64,000 nucleotides of DNA from Apostichopus japonicus (Eukaryota; Echinodermata; Holothuroidea; Aspidochirotida; Stichopodidae). The stretch lies in contig NC_092561.1 of the NCBI RefSeq assembly GCF_037975245.1, positions 6,428,501 through 6,492,500 of the forward strand, read 5' to 3'. The position numbers and the translations under genes were made by a program. Below, in pieces: positions 1 to 8,945 of this stretch; within the stretch, counting starts at the first letter, position 1, and every line of letters begins with the position of its first letter. The notes beneath the pieces were generated by a model, which had not been told where the DNA came from, ran no database searches, and saw only the letters and a list, made by a program, of their open reading frames with translations.

Positions 1-1647
1 TATATATATATATATATATACCTAATATATACTTAATGAACTAATATGAAGATGGTGGGAAGGGAATTCCGGTGTCCCGGATCCCTCCAACCCCTACCCT
101 CGGCGCATCCTATTTTGGTCCCAGTATTGGGAGCGAAATTTAATACGTTAATATTAATGCGTATACATCTGTTGTATGAGTTGAGTATACGCGGGACTGT
201 TCGCAACTATAAGTTCAGCCTGGTAGTCGTTTGAAGTCGAGTCATATTTCGGAGATACTGACAAACTGTCTACTAAAACCCATCTGTGAACATTTTATGA
301 TACATCTCAGATGTTTCTCAATTGTCGTAAATATCATCGGATGAACATGCGATGATGAGTTAACACAACATTACGAATTCTTTCAAGTCGTACTTGTAAA
401 ATATGACAAACGGCGTATACTACATGGTTTATGATTATCAGAGCGGCATGTGTGTACGTGTATATATATGTGTGTCTGCGTATTAGCCAAAACAAAAACG
501 ACACGAATTTCAGTATAGCTATATATACTCTAAAGAGGCGAAGAAAAACTAGTTTCATCTGGAGGTCGGACCCAAACTTCGAGGGGCAGGGCGGGGGGGG
601 GGGGGCGGAGGAAATTGTGACTTTCATTTGAATGGCCAAAGCACCAACATACCTCAAGAAATGCCCACAAAGTTTATCCTCGTGTCCATTCTTGGAACGA
701 AACGGCACTTTGTATAGTAACATTTTTCCTCAATTCACGACAAAAGAATGCTCTGTAAATAACAACAAACAACAAGAAGAAGAAGATACTTTTCATGAAA
801 ACGAGAGGGGCAAGAGACGTTTCCTTGGTGCCTCGGCTCCGTCGCCTCTGCTATTTTGTTCGTGTAGCAAGATCGACAGTTTAAATGTCAAATGGGTTTC
901 CCTTCCATCTACACACCCTACCCCCCCCCCCCCCCCCCCCCCGCTTTCCGAGCGGAATGCAAACGAAATGAAAATCTCTGTTGTTGTTTTTGCTGTTTTC
1001 TGCTTCTTCTTTAGAGTTCAATTCTAGTCAGTCTATAAACAGTTTTTATTTTCATGTACGCCGGGTATTAGCTCAATATAGGGAATGACTTATATTAAAC
1101 TTGTTCCAAGTCCATACAACTGTTGAAATTTTACTAGTGACTCGAGCCGTCACAGCACTGCTTTAAAGTCATACTTCAGTCGTTTTGAAATATATACAGT
1201 AAACCTAATAACTGGTTTTATTGCACATTTTAACGAGGATGTTCAAACGTTTATTCTCCCCTTCTGTATGTGGTTACGTGACCGGAAACACATAACAGAC
1301 AGGCTGGGCTATTTTCAGAACGATTACCACCGTCTTCTTCAACAAAGCAATTTTTTTTTACTATGCATTTAAGTGATTGAAAACAACTTGCAGTGCGTGT
1401 ACATATATATATATACCACTGTATATCAAAAGCAAGTTATACGCTTGCGCAGACGTATATACTTGGCTGCCGTGTTAAGACCATGGTAAACCTGTGGCTG
1501 TGTTACAACATTTCTTATACAAACCATCCTGCCCAAACTGTTAATATACTATGACGTAAGAAATCTTCGCGCGTATATCATAATTTATTAAATTATACCC
1601 GAGACTGATTGTCTCGGTTAAACGGTTTATGATTCGTCCGTTTATTA
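1..1647. other. Non-coding flank with simple repeats
   Basis: I see no gene here. The stretch opens with a TA dinucleotide run (1-20), holds a poly-G tract at about 593-605 and a 22-base poly-C tract at 921-942, and is otherwise AT-rich unique-looking sequence. The open frames across 334-1027 are short and overlap on both strands. They run through the G and C homopolymers and show no domain I recognise, so they are probably chance. The last five bases before the retrotransposon are one copy of its target-site duplication. Confidence 0.7.
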
Positions 1648-1652
1648 CTGAA
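1648..1652. repeat. Target-site duplication, left copy (CTGAA)
   Basis: The five bases CTGAA directly precede the 5' LTR and are repeated exactly after the 3' LTR (10938-10942). A 5-bp duplication is typical of Ty3/gypsy integrase. It shows that both outer LTR boundaries are correct and that the two ends belong to one integration event. Confidence 0.95.
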
Positions 1653-3644
1653 TGTCACATTAGAATAGTATAATTTAGTTAATTTGTATTTGTATGACAG
1701 AACAAGTCAATCTGTCAGCTGTTTATTTTAGAAAGTTTTTTTTTTAGTAACTTTTACTTTAGTCAATGCTGGTTGTTGTTGATGTTGGAAAGTAGTATCC
1801 AAGGATGTAGGACAATTTACATAAACCCTAATCCCTCTATTCACTACAAAAATACAAGGTAGCATAATTGAGTATGTATACAAAAGAAACATCACCAGGT
1901 CAGGGCATAGTATAATAATACAAAGGTACAGGGTAGCATAGCATAGCTAGTGCACACAAAAGAAACCTACCAGGGCAGGACATATTCAAGATGACAATGT
2001 ATTGTATTGCCAAGTTATGCAAATTGATGCACTAGTAATTACGTGTGACATCACATCCAGCCAGTAAAGTGAGTGTTGGATAAGATTTTTATTCACTCTC
2101 CAAAATACCATCATCGGATTGAGTCCTGCTATATCTCTTAGCTGAAAAAGACGGAGCTACAATATTGTGATTTTCATATCATGGGGCACAGGATCCTATA
2201 TATAGGATACCTGTATTGAAGCCTGGGCTGGTATACTTTAATTAATATCTGGCATTTAACTGTGAAAGCTTGAAACACAATTTTTCCCTGGAGATTCCAG
2301 TATCACACAATATTTAGTGTTCTGGATAGGGCAGCTTGTCGGCAGAGTTGGGATGGAAGTACATCACCTGACCGGATAAAGTAAAGCTGTATTGCAGAGC
2401 TCGTCTGACAGTTTAAGAACTGGAACCATTGTAAGTAGAAACTTGTTATATTAATCTGTTCTGTATATGTAATATTTGGGATGCAACCACTTTAAAGTTT
2501 GTATACTTTTGGAGGTGCACAAAAGTCAGTTTAATTTTGTGTAGTAATTTTTCATTATGTTGGATAGTAAAAGTCACGCCTTAATTGACTTTCCTTAAGA
2601 AAGTGGATGTTTGCTATGATTGTAATAGTGATGGTAACTTTTATAGCATTACAAATTAATTCAAGTGATTTTGGCAGAGAGGGGTTATATGTTTAGTGGA
2701 GTGAACATGAGGTTAGTGTGCATAAAGGAGAGTTATGATGTGCTCACCATAGCTTTGGAGTAGGAATGTATATATGTTTGAGTTTAACCAATTTTTTGTT
2801 TGTATGTGGAACAAACTAAACTTTGTTCAAGATTCATATATGGCTTATTGTTACAAATTTTGTATTATAAATTTATGCAACATATTTAGTATATTGTATT
2901 TGGACAAAGTATTATCAGAGAATCTGATTGTGTATTTTGTTCCGATACAGTGCCACTTTCCTCACATTGAGTCGAAGACCGGAACTTTTGAGGATAGTTT
3001 TTTCACCGACTATAACACCTACCACAACCTGATATCAGCAACCACGTGTCAACAAGTATTGTCAACATCTTTAGGCAATATTCGTCATAGTGACAACTCA
3101 GAACTCATTTTTTTTTTAAGATAAATGTTAAATCAGAATTTCATGATGTAAAGGGGGGAAAGCTCTTCAGACTAGAAGAGGTAATCTCATTCTTTTATAG
3201 AGAAAAGAATATCCAATTAATATATATTAAGACTAAATTTATACGTGCCAGTTTGCTCTCTCGCAATTGAAAAAGATCCAGGGGTATCAAAACTTTGGAA
3301 AGTCTCAAACTTTTCAGTAGTCAAGCTAAATCTAGTATATGTCATCCTCTGGTAAAGATTGCGACAAAGCAATCCGTTATCTCTAAGTAGTCAGTAGTCA
3401 TATGTGTTATTAAGCAATATTACAGAACGCTGTAACCTTTATTTTGCATGTTCCTTTTTTTTTATTATTTTAAGGAGAAAGTTCCTCCTCAATAAATACC
3501 TATTCACTTAAGAAGTTGAATTTATAAAACTTGTTCTGCATCATTAGTTGGTTGGAGTATTTCTTTTTTACATTGCATATTGATTTTGGATAGCCGCTAG
3601 GCGAATGTGTCGCATTGCCACTTGCATTCTTTTTGTGGGTGACA
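1653..3644 (+). repeat. 5' LTR (1992 bp)
   Basis: The LTR begins TGTCAC and ends GTGACA, a perfect 6-bp terminal inverted repeat. It corresponds to the 3' LTR at a constant offset of 7293 bases from start to end, with no net indel, and I see no substitution by eye. A TATA sequence sits in a 16-bp perfect palindrome, ATCCTATATATAGGAT (2193-2208), and is a candidate promoter. AATAAA at 3491-3496 is a candidate poly(A) signal; a second TATAAAA-like site lies near 3522. If the palindromic TATA is the promoter, the R region would be over 1 kb, so the true start site is uncertain. The 116-codon frame at 2774-3124 is probably not a gene. Confidence 0.95.
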
Positions 3645-3650
3645 ATTAAA

Positions 3651-3670
3651 TGGGGGCCTGTCCGGGAATT
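3651..3670 (+). other. Primer-binding site (tRNA-Pro-like)
   Basis: Six bases (ATTAAA) after the 5' LTR comes TGGGGGCCTGTCCGGGAATT. It begins with TGG, the complement of a tRNA CCA end. It resembles the complement of the 3' end of tRNA-Pro over about 17 bases, with two differences in the acceptor stem. This is where the tRNA primer for minus-strand cDNA synthesis would anneal. The position is firm; the tRNA identity is tentative because the host tRNA set is not available. Confidence 0.7.
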
Positions 3671-4128
3671 CTATCCAAGATTTAAGCATAAGCATTTTCT
3701 TTGACAGAAGTGAAAAATACATAACTGGTTGGTGTCATAAAATTCAACCTGTGAATTATATGTATATTAATTGTTTGTATTTACTTGTATTCGCAGACGA
3801 ATTCCGCAAGAGCAGCTCTTATTTGGTCGGTCTACCTGTGTACTTCCATTCTAGCGTCTTACTGGCGGTCCCGACAAGAACTGAAGCAACATCTAACGTA
3901 ATGTTGGTTGGCAAGTAGTTAATTGTGTTTTGTATTTTACATGTTTTATGCCAGACGTGAAATCCACTTACACAATTAGTGTATCATTGTTGTTTAATCG
4001 TACAACTGTGTTACCTATGATATGAAATTACATTGTTGTCGGATGTAACTATAAATTGCGCGCACTCTAAACTAAACTGCAGGCATCAGTAATTGGTTTC
4101 AATACATTGTCATTGTTATACATTAGTC
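3671..4128 (+). other. Retrotransposon 5' untranslated leader
   Basis: About 460 bases lie between the primer-binding site and the gag-pol start. They hold no long frame. They would be the 5' leader of the genomic RNA and presumably contain packaging and dimerisation signals, which I cannot point to. The frame of gag-pol stays open for 12 codons upstream of the ATG at 4129, but the first of these is TTG, so the ATG is the sensible start. Confidence 0.7.
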
Positions 4129-7100
4129 ATGACTAGTCAACTAGAGTTAGAAAAACTTGTGTCAATCGGAGAAAAGTTAGGTCTCAAAGGTGTAGAACTA
4201 AAACAATTCTTAGATGATGAAAGGGACAAGCTTAAGCAAGAACGAGATGAAGAAAGAGATCGAAGAGCTAAGCAAAGGGCGATTGATGCACACGAACAAG
4301 AAGAAGATAGGCAGAGACAAGAAAAGATAGAAAGAGAAAAGGCAAAGCAGTTAGAAATACAACTCAAGATAGAAGAAGCAAAGCAAGCCCAAGCTGAGGC
4401 ACAAGCACAGATAGGCAATGGAGGTTATCATGGTAATGGTAGTGCAGCAAGAAGTAGACCACCTAAACTGCCACCATTCAACCAAGAGAAAGACGACATT
4501 GATGCATATATCAATAGATTTGAACGTTATGCCACATTGCAAGGTTGGGATAGGGATACTGTATGGGCCACAAGTCTTTCAGCACTTATTCAAGGTTGTG
4601 GATTGTTTGAATATTCATCACTTTCACTTGAGGATTCCAAAGATTACGACAAGGTAAAGCAAGCCTTATTACGTGCATACCACCTTACAGCCGATGGTTT
4701 TAGGAAGAAATTTCGTGATATTAGACCTGCACATGAAGATACAGGAACCAAGTATGTCACAAAATTAAAGAATTATCTCCATAGATGGATGGAATTAGAG
4801 GAAGTAACTACTTATGAACAACTCCAAGACATAATATTGAGAGAGCAGTTCTTGAACTCATGTAGCAAAGATTTGGAAACATTTCTGAAAGAAAGAAAGC
4901 CGAAGAACATCACAACAATGGGTGAATTTACCGATCAATATGTAGAAGCACATGGAGGTTGGTATCCTGGTCACTCCAAGAATAGTAGAAGTACTCAAAA
5001 CAGTAATTCCACGAGGAACCAGAATCGTAACAACGGAAGATTCCACAATCACAATCAGAAGTTCCAGCAACAAAATCAGAAAGGGAAAACGTATTCTGGG
5101 CAGAGAAGTGAACCCAGGAAATGCTATATTTGTGATAAACCAGGCCACTTTGCAAGAGACTGTAGGACAAAGCGAATGCAAACCATGGCTCTTATGACAG
5201 ATGTATTTAGTGACATGATGGAGAAACGCGCCTCAACTTTGGCCGAACAGAACCTTCCAGACAAAAAGGAAACTGGCGGTGCATGTACAGACATTGGGGC
5301 ATTCATGATGGTAAAGCCAGATCCTCATCTATTCCAAGCAAGTAAGAAGGGATTCTTCACATTAGATTGTGGTCACAAGTTAACTGTACTGACTCAAGTT
5401 ACAGCCGCATGTAAAGATCAGAATTTATCGTCGATGCCTGTTCAAATGGGTAAGATAGGGAATCAAAGTGTTAAAGTATTACGGGACAGTGGATGCAGTG
5501 GTGTAGTTGTAAGATCTCAGTACGTCAAGCCCAGCCAAATGACAGGTGACGTTAAAACTTGCATCCTGATTGACGGTACGGTACGACAACATCCCGTTGC
5601 CAACATACTCGTGGATACTCCATACTTCTCAGGTTCAGTTTCGGCCTTGTGTATGAATGATCCAGTCTATGATTTAATTCTAGGGAATGTCCCAGGTGTA
5701 CGAGAACCTACCAATCCAGACCCGAATTGGGAAGAGTCACAGACACAGGATCAACCAGTACAACCACCACCAAATGTAACCAAGCCTATGGCAATAAGGA
5801 ATGATGATGACCCAAATACAGTTGCCGCAGCACGGACAAGGAGTCAGAGCAAAGCAAAAGAGAAGCCCTTTAAAAAGTTAAAGGTATCGTCCCCGATTGG
5901 TGAAGAGGTTACTGCAGACATGCTACGTGAAAAGCAACAACAGGACCCCACCTTGGAAAAAATCAGACAGTTAGCCGAAACAGGAGATGATAAAGTGAGT
6001 AAAAATGGGAGTACTCATAAATATGTGAAGTCCAGTGGCATTCTCTACAGAGAATTTAGTTCTCCTCGAGTGGAATTTGGAAACAGATTTAGGCAGGTAG
6101 TAGTTCCAGTTGACTACAGAGATCATGTATTAAAGGTAGCACACGAATCGATTCTAGGGGGTCATCAAGGATCCAAAAAGACGCGTGATAAAGTAATGAG
6201 TGACTTTACATGGCCTGGAATGCAAGCAGACGTTACCAGGTATTGTCAGTCGTGTGATGTATGCCAAAGAACCCTCCCTAAAGGTCGTGTTACTAAAGTA
6301 CCATTAGGAAGTATGCCGCTGATTGAAGAACCATTTCAAAGGGTAGCAGTAGACTTAGTAGGACCGATCAAGCCAGCCACAGAGCGTGGACATCGATACA
6401 TATTGGTTTTAGTTGACTACGCAACTAGATACCCAGAAGCAGTACCAATGAAAACCATTGAAGCTGAGTCAGTAGCTGAGGAACTCCTTGGAATTTATTC
6501 AAGATTAGGCTTCCCAAAAGAAGTATTAACTGACCAAGGATCTCAGTTTGTCTCTGGCGTCATGAAAGAAGTTAGCCGATTACTGTCAATTCGCCGATTA
6601 ACCACGACTCCGTACCATGCCATGTGCAATGGGTTGGTAGAGAAATTTAATGGCACATTGAAAGCAATGTTAAAGAAGATGTGCGATGAAAGGCCTAAAG
6701 ATTGGGACAGATATATAGATCCCCTACTGTTTGCGTACAGGGAAACGCCACAGGAAAGCACAGGCTTCTCGCCATTTGAACTGCCATATGGGCGGACCGT
6801 GCGTGGTCCTATGCGGATTCTTAAGGAATTATGGACCGGCGAATCAGAAGTAAGTGAGACGAAGACTGTGTACCAGTACGTGTTGGACTTACAGGAACGT
6901 TTGGAGCAAACATGTCAACTAGCACGTGAGGAGCTCAAGAAGTCTAGACAAAGGTACAAAACGTACTACAACAAGAAAGCAAGAGTAAGAAACATGAAAG
7001 TAGGAGAAGAAGTCCTCCTCCTTCTCCCCACTGATAAGAACAAGCTACTTATGCAGTGGAAGGGACCATTTCCAATAGTGGAGAAAGTTGGTACAATGAA

Positions 7101-8781
7101 CTACAAAATAGACTTTGGCCATAGGGTCAAAACATTTCACGCCAACCTGCTAAAGAAATATAACAGACGTGAAGTGGCAGCTACTATGTTCGAGATGCCA
7201 ATACAAAGTATGTATGAAGTTGTCTGCACATCGGTTCTAGAAGATGAACCACAAGAGGAATCTGGTATATCTGAACTCAAATCATTTTTCACAGATGATC
7301 TTATACATCTTCCACCTATGTTTCAGAAGGAGCGAAGTACTGATGTGAATATCAGCGGACAATTAGGAAAAACAAAAACTCAACAGGTACAACAAATATT
7401 GACAGAGTTTGAAGACAGTTTGACTGACTTACCGGGGAAGACAAAGCTCGGTGAACATGTCATCAAAGTCAGCGATACAACACCTATAAGGAGTAAACCT
7501 TATCCAATACCACATGCTCTTCGAGATGATATCCGCAAGGAGATCCAAAGTATGCTGAGGATGGGCGTAATATCGCACAGCAAAAGTCCATACGCTTGTC
7601 CGTTGGTAGCATTAAAGAAGCCGGATGGATCTTTGAGGGCCTGTTGCGACACACGCAAAATTAACATGATCACGGAGTTTGATGCTGAGCCTGTTCCAGA
7701 CCAGGAAGAGATTTTTGCAAAGTTATCCAAGGATTGCTACTTCAGTAAAATCGATCTGAGCAAAGGTTACTGGCAAATCCCAATGGCAAAAGAGTCGAAG
7801 CCATTAACAGCATTTGTGACTCATGATGGGTTATACGAGTTCAATATGATGCCATTTGGTCTTGTGAATTCTGGTGCTACATTCAACAGAGTGATGAGGA
7901 AGCTTCTTAAAGGAATTGAGAATGTCCATAGTTATGTAGATGATATCCTGATACACACTCAGACATGGGAGGAACATCTCCAGAGAGTAAAAGAAGTCTT
8001 CACAAGAATCAAGAAAGCCAACTTGACGGCTAGACCTACAAAATGTTTCATTGGGTACAATGAGGTGGAAGTTTTAGGACATATTATAGGAGAAGGTAGA
8101 GTAAAACCCAAACCTGACAAAATTAAAGCCATTCAGCAAGCAGAGAGACCAACTACAAAGACTCAAGTGAGATCATTCTTAGGGTTGGTAGGTTACTACA
8201 GGAAGTTTGTACCAAACTTCGCAGCCGTGGCAGTACCACTGACTAACTGTACGAAGAAAGGGGAACCAAACGTGATTAGATGGGGCGAGAGCCAGGAACA
8301 GGCGTTCCAAACACTGAAGAGTAAGCTTGCAAGCTCACCGATACTTCAGCTCCCCGACCTCCACAGAGAATTCACGCTTCGGACAGACGCTTCGGATACA
8401 GGAGTTGGTGCGATCCTTCTTCAGGAGTTTGCAGGTGAAAAATTTCCAGTAGCCTATGCTAGCAAAAAGCTGAACAAGAGTCAAATGAGATACTCAGTGA
8501 TGGAGAGAGAATGCTTGGCCGTAGTCTGGGCTGTACTCAAGTTTGAGCCATATCTCTATGGCAAGGAATTTGTAATAGAGACAGACCATCAACCATTGAC
8601 ATGCATTCGGAAGTCGAAAGTGGCAAATGGAAGGATAATGAGGTGGGCACTGGCATTACAGCCATATCGTTACCGCATCCAAGTGATAAAGGGAGCCGAT
8701 AATGTAGGGGCTGACTACTTGAGTAGAAGTACAGAAATAATGCAAGCCAATTTCTTATCCTTCATCAGCAAAGAGCTGTAA
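4129..8781 (+). CDS. gag-pol: Gag-Pol polyprotein, Gmr1-type Ty3/gypsy element
   Basis: One uninterrupted frame of 1550 residues encodes every retrotransposition function. Residues 1-95 are a highly charged predicted coiled coil. About 100-290 is a capsid with a SCAN-like segment (REQFL-type helix near residue 238). A CCHC nucleocapsid knuckle is at 332-345 (C-X2-C-X4-H-X4-C). The aspartic protease motif DSG is at 453. Integrase follows: zinc-binding H672, H679, C709, C712; catalytic D742, D802, E838 (D,D-35-E); and a GPF motif at 979-981. Reverse transcriptase comes after that, with first catalytic Asp D1209 and YVDD at 1269-1272. RNase H has D1420, E1461, D1486 and D1529. There is no frameshift between gag and pol and no env. 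All catalytic residues are present, so the copy may be functional. The reverse transcriptase has CCDTR where CVDYR is common. Gag and Pol come from one frame, so their ratio cannot be set by frameshifting. Confidence 0.95.
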   Translation: MTSQLELEKLVSIGEKLGLKGVELKQFLDDERDKLKQERDEERDRRAKQRAIDAHEQEEDRQRQEKIEREKAKQLEIQLKIEEAKQAQAEAQAQIGNGGYHGNGSAARSRPPKLPPFNQEKDDIDAYINRFERYATLQGWDRDTVWATSLSALIQGCGLFEYSSLSLEDSKDYDKVKQALLRAYHLTADGFRKKFRDIRPAHEDTGTKYVTKLKNYLHRWMELEEVTTYEQLQDIILREQFLNSCSKDLETFLKERKPKNITTMGEFTDQYVEAHGGWYPGHSKNSRSTQNSNSTRNQNRNNGRFHNHNQKFQQQNQKGKTYSGQRSEPRKCYICDKPGHFARDCRTKRMQTMALMTDVFSDMMEKRASTLAEQNLPDKKETGGACTDIGAFMMVKPDPHLFQASKKGFFTLDCGHKLTVLTQVTAACKDQNLSSMPVQMGKIGNQSVKVLRDSGCSGVVVRSQYVKPSQMTGDVKTCILIDGTVRQHPVANILVDTPYFSGSVSALCMNDPVYDLILGNVPGVREPTNPDPNWEESQTQDQPVQPPPNVTKPMAIRNDDDPNTVAAARTRSQSKAKEKPFKKLKVSSPIGEEVTADMLREKQQQDPTLEKIRQLAETGDDKVSKNGSTHKYVKSSGILYREFSSPRVEFGNRFRQVVVPVDYRDHVLKVAHESILGGHQGSKKTRDKVMSDFTWPGMQADVTRYCQSCDVCQRTLPKGRVTKVPLGSMPLIEEPFQRVAVDLVGPIKPATERGHRYILVLVDYATRYPEAVPMKTIEAESVAEELLGIYSRLGFPKEVLTDQGSQFVSGVMKEVSRLLSIRRLTTTPYHAMCNGLVEKFNGTLKAMLKKMCDERPKDWDRYIDPLLFAYRETPQESTGFSPFELPYGRTVRGPMRILKELWTGESEVSETKTVYQYVLDLQERLEQTCQLAREELKKSRQRYKTYYNKKARVRNMKVGEEVLLLLPTDKNKLLMQWKGPFPIVEKVGTMNYKIDFGHRVKTFHANLLKKYNRREVAATMFEMPIQSMYEVVCTSVLEDEPQEESGISELKSFFTDDLIHLPPMFQKERSTDVNISGQLGKTKTQQVQQILTEFEDSLTDLPGKTKLGEHVIKVSDTTPIRSKPYPIPHALRDDIRKEIQSMLRMGVISHSKSPYACPLVALKKPDGSLRACCDTRKINMITEFDAEPVPDQEEIFAKLSKDCYFSKIDLSKGYWQIPMAKESKPLTAFVTHDGLYEFNMMPFGLVNSGATFNRVMRKLLKGIENVHSYVDDILIHTQTWEEHLQRVKEVFTRIKKANLTARPTKCFIGYNEVEVLGHIIGEGRVKPKPDKIKAIQQAERPTTKTQVRSFLGLVGYYRKFVPNFAAVAVPLTNCTKKGEPNVIRWGESQEQAFQTLKSKLASSPILQLPDLHREFTLRTDASDTGVGAILLQEFAGEKFPVAYASKKLNKSQMRYSVMERECLAVVWAVLKFEPYLYGKEFVIETDHQPLTCIRKSKVANGRIMRWALALQPYRYRIQVIKGADNVGADYLSRSTEIMQANFLSFISKEL

Positions 8782-8945
8782 GAAATTCATTTCCAATAGT
8801 GTATGGAAATGTGTGATTTCAGGAAGCTTAGGGAGAAGCAGAGGAAATTGAAGGAGATTTCAGTGCAGGATAGGCTGAAACAAATATCCTAATGTGAGAT
8901 GTGTATAAATGTGTTAGACACATTTTATTAAAGGAGGGAGTTAAT
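8782..8945 (+). other. Retrotransposon 3' internal region with polypurine tract
   Basis: This short untranslated stretch lies between the gag-pol stop and the 3' LTR. The purine run AAAGGAGGGAG (8930-8940) is the polypurine tract that primes plus-strand cDNA. Five bases (TTAAT) separate it from the LTR. They are the exact reverse complement of the bases just inside the 5' LTR (ATTAA, 3645-3649). Confidence 0.85.

Noticed and set aside
2774-3124. 116-codon frame in each LTR (also 10067-10417)
   Set aside because: Identity between copies only reflects LTR identity. It has no recognisable domain and lies in presumed U3/R sequence; AT-rich chance frame is more likely.
4093-4128. Earlier start for gag-pol
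   Set aside because: The first codon there is TTG; the first ATG in frame is at 4129 and begins a convincing Gag N-terminus.
4137-7730. Several antisense and shifted frames inside gag-pol
   Set aside because: All lie within the clearly coding gag-pol frame and have no family features; they are shadows.
8782-8945. An envelope gene downstream of pol
   Set aside because: Only about 160 bases separate the stop codon from the 3' LTR, so there is no room for one.
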